Assembly: GCA_943371005.1 (NCBI GenBank)
Contig: CALRTB020000017.1
Location: 5,925-69,924 of the forward strand
Direction: 5' to 3'
DNA from: MRBY01 sp943371005
GTDB lineage: Bacteria > Cyanobacteriota > Cyanobacteriia > Cyanobacteriales > MRBY01
DNA: 64,000 nt
Part shown: in pieces, positions 1-6,844 of the stretch
Layout of the letters: every line of letters starts with the position of its first letter
Numbering within the stretch: the stretch's first letter is position 1
Notes under the pieces: generated by a model
Told to the model about the DNA's origin: nothing
What the model saw: only the letters and a program-made list of their open reading frames with translations
Database searches by the model: none
Program-made: the position numbers and the translations under genes

Positions 1-1277
1 CCCAACTTGCCAAACAGAATCGCTGGCATGTAGGCGCTGCCACCAATCCATTCGCAGGTGTCGCTAAAATCAACCAAATCCGCAAAGGCTTCGAAGATGC
101 TGCCCGCCACCATGGTGTTTTTCAGGCGACCGACAATTTCGCCGTTTTCGACTTTGTAGCCGAGGTCGAGATTCACAGAAAATTCTCCGGCTAGCTGGTT
201 TGACTGACCCGCCCCCAGCACTTGATCAACAATCACCCCTTCCTTCATGCCTTTGATCAGCGCCGTTAAAGGGGTCTGACCAGTGCCCATGCAGAAATTC
301 ACCATATCGGGACTGGGACGGGAAAGCCCACCTCGGAAACCATTCCCCTGGGCCTCGGCGTTGCCCCGGGCAGCCCACTGGCGATCCCAATAGAATTGCT
401 GGACAATGCCGTTTTGGATAAAGGTTTTTTTCTGGGTGGGGGTGCCTTCATCGTCAAAGGGACAGGCAGAAACGCCGATGGTTGGATCTTCGTAAATGGT
501 TAGGCGATCGCCAAAGAGTTGTTCGCCAATTTTTCCCGCGAGGGGCGAGGCTTTTTGCACTACCACTTGACCGGAGAGAATCGTGTCAAACAGGCCGCCG
601 ATGGCACTGAGGGCCGCCCTGGGGGTGAATAACACAGGATATTGACCGCTGGTGATTTGGGCTGATTTTTCGGCATTGGTATATTTTTCGATGAGGGTGG
701 CGAGGATTTTGTCGTAATCCGGTTCGCCATCCTTGGCCACGTCATAACCGTAGGCATTGAGAAAATCTTCCCCCTGGACGAGGTTCCCCCCCAGGCTGGC
801 GCTGACCACTTTGCTATTGCGCTCGCCGTAGACGCCGCCGGTGGTGGCTAATTTCGTTTGACCAGAGCGGATATGGAATCCGGCACTAACGAGAATGTCG
901 TCGTTGTAGGCCCGCACTTTTTCAATCAGGGTTTCGCCAATTTTCACCAGTTTCGCGGTTTCTGGCAGCACATAATCACTCTCTGGCACGACCCCTTGGA
1001 AATCCTTGGCAAATTCAAAATCCACCGGGTCGCCGATTTCTGCCGTGGCGATCGCCGCATCCACCACCTCTTCTAGGCGGGTTAAATCCGTGGCGCTGGC
1101 AAAGCCTAATTTCCCATCGACGACGACCCGCAGGGCAACCCCTTGGCTCGCTTTCGTTTCGAGGGACTTAAGGCGATTATTCTCAAAATCGATGGGGGTA
1201 TCACGGCTACTGCGGTAGTACACCTCCGCTTCGATACCCTTTTGCTTGGCGAGATCCAGGATTTGCTCAACTACCAT
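1..1277 (-). CDS. TldE/PmbA-family protein, partial (C-terminus beyond left edge)
   Basis: The reverse strand reads openly from an ATG at 1277 (MVVEQILDLAKQKGIE...) to the window edge, about 425 residues, so only the extreme C-terminus is missing. The N-terminal 'R...SLETK...GVALRVVVDGKLGFA' region and the central 'ACPFDDEGTPTQKK' region are typical of the TldD/PmbA family, which forms TldD-TldE proteases that degrade unfolded peptides and mature some RiPPs. I see no HExxxH metal site in the visible part. That favours the non-catalytic TldE/PmbA partner over TldD. The gene lies downstream of prs on the same strand, but a terminator at 1374-1402 separates them. Family assignment is firm; the subfamily is inferred. 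Confidence 0.85.
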   Translation of the reverse strand, partial: MVVEQILDLAKQKGIEAEVYYRSSRDTPIDFENNRLKSLETKASQGVALRVVVDGKLGFASATDLTRLEEVVDAAIATAEIGDPVDFEFAKDFQGVVPESDYVLPETAKLVKIGETLIEKVRAYNDDILVSAGFHIRSGQTKLATTGGVYGERNSKVVSASLGGNLVQGEDFLNAYGYDVAKDGEPDYDKILATLIEKYTNAEKSAQITSGQYPVLFTPRAALSAIGGLFDTILSGQVVVQKASPLAGKIGEQLFGDRLTIYEDPTIGVSACPFDDEGTPTQKKTFIQNGIVQQFYWDRQWAARGNAEAQGNGFRGGLSRPSPDMVNFCMGTGQTPLTALIKGMKEGVIVDQVLGAGQSNQLAGEFSVNLDLGYKVENGEIVGRLKNTMVAGSIFEAFADLVDFSDTCEWIGGSAYMPAILFGKL

Positions 1278-1373
1278 AAAACTTTCTAGAAAAAATTTGA
1301 GAATAAAGGCCGCTCCCCATTGTAGAAGATTCTTCTAGATCACCGGGGGCGATCGCCTTTGGCTGGAAATCAC

Positions 1374-1402
1374 AAAAAAAAGAGAGGGACAAATTATCCC
1401 TC
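1374..1402 (-). terminator. Rho-independent terminator of prs
   Basis: On the minus strand GAGGGA and TCCCTC (1397-1402 and 1384-1389) form a stem around a 7-nt loop, followed by a run of T (complement of the A-run at 1374-1381). It lies 38 nt after the prs stop codon. Confidence 0.75.
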
Positions 1403-1439
1403 CCTCCAAATCAATTTACTGTTCTAGCAAAATCAGGAT

Positions 1440-2432
1440 CTACCGGAACATGCTGCTCACAGAACTTTCTTCGTGGATGCGCCAGATAGTTTCGCCGAGG
1501 AGATTGGCCACCGTCAGCACCGTCAATTCTTCAAATTGCTTATCGGCAGGCACCGGAATCGTATTGGTGACGATAACCTCCTCAAACAACCCGCTGGAAA
1601 GACGATCTACCGCTGGCCCAGAGAATACCGGATGGGTCGCACAGGCATATACTTCCTTCGCCCCTTCCTTCTTCAGCAGTCTCGCCCCTTCCTGGAGCGT
1701 CCCCGCCGTGTCGATCATGTCATCAACGAGGATTGCCGTTTTTCCTCTGACTTCCCCAATCACATTCATCACTTCAGCGACATTGTGAGCTTGGCGACGT
1801 TTATCGATAATGGCCAAGGGCGCATCGTCTAATTTTTTCGCAAAGGCCCGCGCCCGTGCCACCCCGCCCACATCGGGAGAGACCACCACAATATCTTCTA
1901 AATTTTTGCTTTTGAGATAATCGATGATCACCGGGGAACCGTAGACATGGTCACAGGGAATATCAAAATACCCTTGAATTTGCGCTGAATGGAGATCCAT
2001 CGCCAGCACCCGACCAGCCCCTGCTTGGGTAATCAAGTTAGCGACTAATTTGGCTGTAATTGATTCCCGACCAGCCGTTTTGCGGTCTGCACGAGCGTAG
2101 CCATAGTAGGGGATCACCGCTGTGATTTGCCGAGCCGAAGCCCGTCGACAGGCATCGATCATGATCAACAGTTCCATCAGGTGATCGTTGACCGGACGGC
2201 AGGAGGGTTGAATCAGGTAGACATCACAACCGCGAATGGACTCTTGCACCTGGATATACATTTCACCGTCGGCAAACTGCTTCCGGATCATGGGGCCAAG
2301 ATCCATGCCCAGATAACGGGCCACTTCGTTGGCTAGGGGCAAATTCGCCGATCCCGAAAAAATTCGGAGACGGTTGCTATCGGTGGGGGTTTGGAGAACA
2401 GATTGTAAGGCGAGGGTGGCGGAGTGGCTCAC
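1440..2432 (-). CDS. prs: Ribose-phosphate pyrophosphokinase (PRPP synthetase)
   Basis: Makes PRPP from ribose 5-phosphate and ATP for purine, pyrimidine, histidine, tryptophan and NAD synthesis in the cytoplasm. Recognised from 'RLRIFSGSANLPLANEVARYLG', 'MDLHSAQIQGYFDIP' and the PRPP-binding loop 'ILVDDMIDTAGTL'. I place the start at the GTG at 2432 (MSHSATLALQ), which fits the usual short N-terminus of cyanobacterial homologues. The frame stays open upstream to a TTG at 2474 that has no Shine-Dalgarno (SD) sequence. The GTG has an upstream AGAGAGG and overlaps, as GTGA, the stop codon of a 21-codon ORF with a strong SD. This suggests translational coupling. Confidence 0.93.
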   Translation of the reverse strand: MSHSATLALQSVLQTPTDSNRLRIFSGSANLPLANEVARYLGMDLGPMIRKQFADGEMYIQVQESIRGCDVYLIQPSCRPVNDHLMELLIMIDACRRASARQITAVIPYYGYARADRKTAGRESITAKLVANLITQAGAGRVLAMDLHSAQIQGYFDIPCDHVYGSPVIIDYLKSKNLEDIVVVSPDVGGVARARAFAKKLDDAPLAIIDKRRQAHNVAEVMNVIGEVRGKTAILVDDMIDTAGTLQEGARLLKKEGAKEVYACATHPVFSGPAVDRLSSGLFEEVIVTNTIPVPADKQFEELTVLTVANLLGETIWRIHEESSVSSMFR

Positions 2433-2494
2433 AGCGGAATAAACCTCTCTTTCGGTTTGATAAAGGACATCCAAGGGATCAGTGCGAACGCCAT
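2429..2494 (-). CDS. 21-residue upstream ORF coupled to prs
   Basis: The minus strand has AAAAGGAGG five bases before the ATG at 2494. The ORF encodes MAFALIPWMSFIKPKERFIPL and ends in TGA. That TGA overlaps the putative prs GTG start (GTGA, 2429-2432). It is out of frame with prs. The strong SD and exact stop/start overlap suggest a leader peptide or a translational-coupling device. I recognise no known leader peptide. Alternatively the true prs start is the TTG at 2474 and this ORF is fortuitous. Confidence 0.5.
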   Translation of the reverse strand: MAFALIPWMSFIKPKERFIPL

Positions 2495-2711
2495 AATCCT
2501 CCTTTTGGTCGTTTCGATGATATGTGTTACCAAAGTACAGTTACTCAGCCCCATTTATTAGACTGGATAGATACGGTAGAACCATTGGGGGCAATCATCG
2601 CCACTGAAAAGGATTAGGGTTAATAGAAAATAAAAAAATTGTTAAGGAAGGTGCTGATCTTCAGGGTCTATTGTACTCAATAAACCTTTAAATTCAATTT
2701 GAAATTTTTCT

Positions 2712-3425
2712 ATGCTGCAAAATTGCTTGTTAATCGCGGGAACAGACACGGAAGTGGGGAAAACAGTGGTCAGCTCGGCCCTGATTGCTTATTGGCGTCA
2801 TTTTCTTCCTTTTTCTCAGCTAGGAGTCATCAAACTACTCCAGACAGGGATTGGCGATCGCCAATGGTACGAAAAATTCTGTGATGGGGGAACAGTTCTA
2901 AAGGTGCCTTTGGAGTATGAAACCCCCGTGGCACCGCCAGTTGCTGCTCGCCTAGAGGGAAAAGCCATTGATCTGGGGATCGTTTGGCGGGAACTCCAGG
3001 CCTTAAGCAATTCTCAAGATTTCGTGATCGCCGAGTCCCTGGGGAGCTTGGGATCGCCGGTGACCGATGAGTTAACGGTGGCGGATTTGGCCGGACAGTG
3101 GAAGCTGCCGACGCTGTTGGTGGTGCCGGTGAAATTGGGTTCCATTGGCCAGGCGATCGCCCAAGTGAGTTTGGCGCGGGAACGGAAGGTTAACCTCAAG
3201 GGGATCATCCTCAGTTGTGGTACCCCCGAAGCCATGGGACAAATCGAGGCTTTAACGCCGCCGACCATGCTGCAACAGTTCACCCAAATCCCGGTGCTTG
3301 GAGTAATGCCCTACGCCGAAAATTTATTCGATGCCGAGGCTCTGGCAAAAATCGCCGCCCATTGGCACTTGGAACAGTTGGTTTCTAAGGAACATTTGCG
3401 GCCCCAGGCTCCTTTGTCACGGTAA
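2712..3425 (+). CDS. bioD: Dethiobiotin synthase
   Basis: ATP-dependent ring closure of 7,8-diaminopelargonic acid with CO2 to dethiobiotin, the penultimate step of biotin synthesis. At 237 residues it has the family length. The N-terminus 'LLIAGTDTEVGKTVV' holds the P-loop (residues 10-18) in the form typical of BioD; 'ESLGSLGSPVTDELTVADLA' and 'VVPVKLGSIGQ' are family motifs. ATG at 2712 is the first Met before the P-loop strand. The gene is divergent from prs. Its last 41 nt overlap the 3' end of the convergent ABC ATPase gene. No other biotin gene is in the window. Confidence 0.9.
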   Translation: MLQNCLLIAGTDTEVGKTVVSSALIAYWRHFLPFSQLGVIKLLQTGIGDRQWYEKFCDGGTVLKVPLEYETPVAPPVAARLEGKAIDLGIVWRELQALSNSQDFVIAESLGSLGSPVTDELTVADLAGQWKLPTLLVVPVKLGSIGQAIAQVSLARERKVNLKGIILSCGTPEAMGQIEALTPPTMLQQFTQIPVLGVMPYAENLFDAEALAKIAAHWHLEQLVSKEHLRPQAPLSR

Positions 3426-4038
3426 TTTGACCCCGATCAATATGCCAACAACGGTCGGCGATCGCCTCTAGTTCATGGGGATCATGGGTAACGATGAGCA
3501 ACGTCCAGTGTTGTTTTAGCTTTGCCAGTAATTTTGCCAACTGCGATCGCATCGACCAATCCAAGCCTGCTGTCGGTTCATCCAACATCAACAGGTTTGG
3601 CTGGCGGATCAATTGCACCGCGAGGGATAAACGCCGTTGCTGGCCGCCACTGAGGGCATGGGGTGAAGCCTTGAGATCCAAATTTTCGAGGCCCACCTCC
3701 CCTAGAGCAGCTTGGATTTGTTCGAGGCGTAATTCTGGATGGCCAAACCGGACTTCCTCTAAAATCGTCGAGGCGCAAAAGTGACGCTCCGGAAACTGGA
3801 ACACCAGACCCGCCAACTGTTGCAGGTGGAGATTAGTCAGAGTTTGTTCCTGCCAGCGAATTTGCCCCTGGGTCTGCTGGGCCAAGCCCGCCAAAATTTC
3901 GAGTAACGTCGTTTTCCCGGAGCCGCTCGGCCCGACGATCATCCCCATTTCCTGGGGAGCTAACTTGAGGTTTACCTGCTGCAAGATTGGCTCAGGAGTT
4001 GCCGCAGGATGGTACACCAAATCTTGGATGTAGAGCAT
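3385..4038 (-). CDS. ECF/CbiO-type ABC transporter ATP-binding protein
   Basis: Stand-alone ATPase of 217 residues from ATG 4038; an in-frame start at 4125 would add an unconserved 29-residue tail. Walker A GPSGSGKTT (36-44), Q-loop in 'VFQFPERHFC' (about 79-88), signature LSGGQQRR (129-136), Walker B LLMLDEP (149-155) and the switch His in 'IVTHDPHE' are all present. The FPE motif after the Q-loop resembles EcfA/CbiO ATPases of energy-coupling-factor vitamin and metal importers. No S or T component lies beside it, so the substrate is unknown. Its 3' end overlaps bioD by 41 nt, and a link to biotin uptake is only suggested by position. Confidence 0.82.
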   Translation of the reverse strand: MLYIQDLVYHPAATPEPILQQVNLKLAPQEMGMIVGPSGSGKTTLLEILAGLAQQTQGQIRWQEQTLTNLHLQQLAGLVFQFPERHFCASTILEEVRFGHPELRLEQIQAALGEVGLENLDLKASPHALSGGQQRRLSLAVQLIRQPNLLMLDEPTAGLDWSMRSQLAKLLAKLKQHWTLLIVTHDPHELEAIADRCWHIDRGQITVTKEPGAANVP

Positions 4039-4584
4039 TAACAGGCCCAAAGAAAAATCTTTCCCCAAGCTACCATAGCCGTCTGTGTAAGGGGCGCTTG
4101 GCTGGGGAATTGACTTGGCAGGCATTGAGCCGAGTATTTACGTTTCTTCATAGAAAAAATTGTTTTTACTCAGTGAAGAATGAACTTTCATTGAAAGTAA
4201 TTGTTTTGGTCAAAAAACCCTGTTAAATTAATAAGTGAAGTTAGGTAGAACTTAACTTCCCTGGCAGATAAAACAGCCACTGTCTGAGTAAAGTAAAGTT
4301 AGTTAAGGAGATAAACCAAGCTGTTTCTTTGCATATCTGTCTCGTCGAACGAAGCAAAACCATCCAAGCGCGAAATCTGTACTTCCAACCACCTGTAGAA
4401 ACAGGGAGCAACCTAACTGAATAAACTGTCAAGTCGGGCAGCAAGATGATTCAGTTAATGTCTCCAGAGAGTCTTAAGTTAAAGGGTTCTGGGAAGTTCT
4501 AAAGAAAGTAGGTTCTGGGTGGTTTTGTTCTATTAAGGGTGAATTTTTTGGATTTTTATAGGGATACTCTTCACCCTAAAATCT
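4039..4584. other. Intergenic region, 546 nt, no gene assigned
   Basis: No convincing ORF on either strand. An imperfect inverted repeat GAAGTTAGG/CTTAACTTC sits around 4237-4260, and AGGGTGAA (4536-4543) pairs with TTCACCCT (4570-4577) across a 26-nt loop just beyond the 3' end of the gene at 4585. It could hold a small RNA, but I match none of rnpB, ssrA, ffs or a known 6S RNA here. Confidence 0.4.
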
Positions 4585-5238
4585 CTAAATCTCTGCAAGG
4601 GCGATCGCCAATTTTTCGGCGAGGGCAGCCACCCAATTTTCATCTTGTTTTGTGTAGCTGCGGGGAATATTTGTCCCTAAAACTAATAGACCCGTTTCAC
4701 CGAGGGGTTGGCAAATAATACCCTGGGTATTTTCTGGTAAATAGTCAAATTCGACCCGCCCCGGATACATTTTTAAGGTCACCAAATACACGGCCTTTTG
4801 GGTTTCTAGTACCCGTTTGGCGATCGCCCCAACATTAAAATCTTTTTTCGCCCCAAAGATGCCCCGCCGCAGAATTGTCTCACCATCACGGTAAACCACC
4901 ACCGATTTCGTCACCGTATTGGTCAGCAGCAGGTGGGACGCCCAGGCAAGTTCGGTTTTGACCGCATCCGGAAGATCCTCGGCTAGCTCAAACTGCTCTT
5001 CCCCCTCTAGAATTACCGCTTCTGGGGCCTTAGGCTGGATCTGCTCCCACAGTAAGGTGGTCAAAATCAAAACAGCACTGAGAATCACCCCCACCACGTC
5101 GGAACGGGCCTGGGAATCGCTGAGGGCGGGGGTCAGTAAACGGTTAACCATCAACATTGTTCCCCCGATCATCCCGACGGTCAGCGGTAGATATTGCAAT
5201 GGATTGCGCCCAGAATTGGCCATGGTAAACCCCAACAT
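4585..5238 (-). CDS. Cofactor assembly of complex C subunit B family protein (CCB2/CCB4-like)
   Basis: 217 residues with two N-terminal hydrophobic segments (about 15-32 and 47-63) and a soluble GAF-like remainder ending 'GLLVLGTNIPRSYTKQDENWVAALAEKLA'. This layout and the C-terminal motif match cyanobacterial homologues of plastid CCB2/CCB4. Those proteins help attach haem c(i) covalently to cytochrome b6 of the b6f complex in the thylakoid membrane. Start ATG 5238 has GGGAAG upstream; a second Met lies five codons in. Family recognition is good; the function is by homology. Confidence 0.75.
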   Translation of the reverse strand: MLGFTMANSGRNPLQYLPLTVGMIGGTMLMVNRLLTPALSDSQARSDVVGVILSAVLILTTLLWEQIQPKAPEAVILEGEEQFELAEDLPDAVKTELAWASHLLLTNTVTKSVVVYRDGETILRRGIFGAKKDFNVGAIAKRVLETQKAVYLVTLKMYPGRVEFDYLPENTQGIICQPLGETGLLVLGTNIPRSYTKQDENWVAALAEKLAIALAEI

Positions 5239-5283
5239 AGTTTGTTTCAGCTTCCCTGAATTGATTGTTGAAAGTCAACAAAA

Positions 5284-5323
5284 CCCCAAACAAAAACCAC
5301 CTCAAGAAGATTACTAAGGTGGT
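5284..5323 (-). terminator. Rho-independent terminator of the pentapeptide-repeat gene
   Basis: On the minus strand ACCACCT and AGGTGGT (5317-5323 with 5296-5302) flank a 14-nt loop and are followed by TTTTTGTTT. It lies 50 nt after the stop at 5373. Confidence 0.75.
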
Positions 5324-5372
5324 CAATGGGTTGCAATTCAACCTTTGAAAAAAATTTGATCGCGAAGAAAAT

Positions 5373-5873
5373 CTACGGGCAATACAGAGTTTCAGCGGTA
5401 TCACGGCCGGTGGTGGGATTGGTGCCGCTGGCCAATTCACAAAGCTTGTCATTTTCCCGCGCCAAGATTAGGGCATCGGTGAAATCGGCCCCTTCAATAA
5501 CCGTGGACGGCGTGATTTTGACGCTGGCGAGGAAAGCCCCCTCTAGGTTGGCATTTTTAAAATTTGCGTGGCCAATGCGGGCCGAATCCAGGACTGCCCC
5601 CCGGAGATCGGCCCCTTCAAAATTGACAAATTCGAGATTGGCTGAGAAAAAACGCACCCCCCGTAGGTCTGAATAACTAAAATCGCAGCCCCGGAGACTG
5701 GAAAGATCGTAGCTATTGTCCCGCAAGTCCTGGTGGGAAAAATCTTCTTGAATAAAGGTTCGTTTGTTATAGTCTACGGCCCAGGCCTCTGGTAAGTCGA
5801 AACTGCCCCAGGCGAAAATCATGACCCAAGCAACCAAGGCGATCGCCATTAACCGTTTGCACATTGCTAGCAT
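5373..5873 (-). CDS. Lumenal pentapeptide-repeat protein
   Basis: 166 residues. A Sec-type signal peptide (residues 1 to about 32, ending A-W-A) precedes about nine A(D/N)LXX-type repeats, for example 'HQDLRDNSYDLSSLRGCDF' and 'ANLEGAFLASVKI', which would form a right-handed beta-helix. The C-terminal tail has cysteines in 'DKLCELASG' and 'ETLYCP', a pattern I associate with TL15/TL17-type thylakoid lumen pentapeptide proteins. The molecular role is unknown. Monocistronic, with its own terminator. Confidence 0.8.
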   Translation of the reverse strand: MLAMCKRLMAIALVAWVMIFAWGSFDLPEAWAVDYNKRTFIQEDFSHQDLRDNSYDLSSLRGCDFSYSDLRGVRFFSANLEFVNFEGADLRGAVLDSARIGHANFKNANLEGAFLASVKITPSTVIEGADFTDALILARENDKLCELASGTNPTTGRDTAETLYCP

Positions 5874-6283
5874 GCCAGTCAGCTCCCAAAGCTCTTTTCT
5901 TAAAATTCACTCAAACATATTTTATCGGGAATTGACCCCGGCAAAATGCGTCTTTAGCATCGGTCTGGGCCTAAAAAAGTGTCCTTTCTCCCCAAAAATC
6001 CTTTGCTTTTCAGACATCCTTAAGGACAGCATCAAGGAAAAAGATTCGCGTTTAAATACTGATTAATTTCTGTAAACAAGAGTTGATTTAAGCAAAAACT
6101 CTTTATTCAAAAAAATTAAATCTTGGGAAAAGATCATTACTAAATCGGTATCAATGGAGTTAACGCTTGGCCATTAAAAACCATGAAGTTATCCCTTTTC
6201 TCTAGCAGATTATTATTTATAATTTGACAAAGGACAACGCCAATCTATACTTAGGCATCTACGCGCAGTCAGTGTTGAGAATA
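5874..6283. promoter_or_regulatory. Divergent intergenic region, 410 nt
   Basis: Separates the divergent pentapeptide-repeat and FHA genes, so it must hold both promoters. It is AT-rich towards 6060-6230. I see the small palindrome TCCTTAAGGA near 6019-6028 but no assignable binding site or RNA. Confidence 0.4.
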
Positions 6284-6811
6284 ATGGAAAAATTAACTCT
6301 AGAGTGGTCGTTACAAAATCAACCCCACCACTACACATTCCACCAAGCTGCAACCACAAAAGTTGCCCAAAAACTGCGGCTTGGTCGCGATCCGGCCCAG
6401 TGCGACATTGTCTTTACTGACCGCAGTGTTTCTTCTCTCCATGTGGAATTATTTTTTAGTGCGACTTTAGATGCTGCGCTCATTCAAAATCTTCGTCCCT
6501 CCAACCCCCCCCTCATTGATGGCTACCAGCTTACCCAAGGGACAGCCAATCTATCCCAGGGCAGCCAGATCCAACTCGGTCGCATTCAATTGCAGGTTTC
6601 CCAGTTAGTGTTGCCAGGCCAGGCTCCAGTGGCAGCCCCGCCCCACCCCCAAGTGCCTCACACAGCTTCAGCCTACGGTTTAAAATGCCCTAATCCTTCC
6701 TGTGGTAGGGTTTCTCGGTATGATGAGCAGGTGCTCAAACAGGGATGTCCTTGGTGTGGATTTTCCTTAGCCGCAGCTAATACAGTGATGATGGTTCGGC
6801 CACAATCCTAA
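6284..6811 (+). CDS. FHA-domain protein with C-terminal zinc ribbon
   Basis: 175 residues from ATG 6284; an in-frame TTG at 6224 would add 20 unconserved residues. Residues about 30-107 form a forkhead-associated fold with the phosphothreonine-binding signature: 'RLGRDPAQCDIVF', 'SVSSLHVEL' (Ser and His of the SxxH motif), and a degenerate later 'IDGYQLTQG'. A Pro/Ala-rich linker leads to CX4C (135, 140) and CX2C (155, 158), a zinc ribbon. FHA domains bind pThr peptides. A second FHA gene follows 33 nt downstream and a Ser/Thr kinase lies at 9406, so it probably reads kinase output. No enzymatic domain. Confidence 0.8.
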   Translation: MEKLTLEWSLQNQPHHYTFHQAATTKVAQKLRLGRDPAQCDIVFTDRSVSSLHVELFFSATLDAALIQNLRPSNPPLIDGYQLTQGTANLSQGSQIQLGRIQLQVSQLVLPGQAPVAAPPHPQVPHTASAYGLKCPNPSCGRVSRYDEQVLKQGCPWCGFSLAAANTVMMVRPQS

Positions 6812-6844
6812 GGTTTTGCTTGTTTCTCCTCAGAATTCATTAAC

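Noticed and set aside
3385..4038. ATPase start at 4125
   Set aside because: The added 29 residues have low complexity and precede an obvious ATPase start at ATG 4038.
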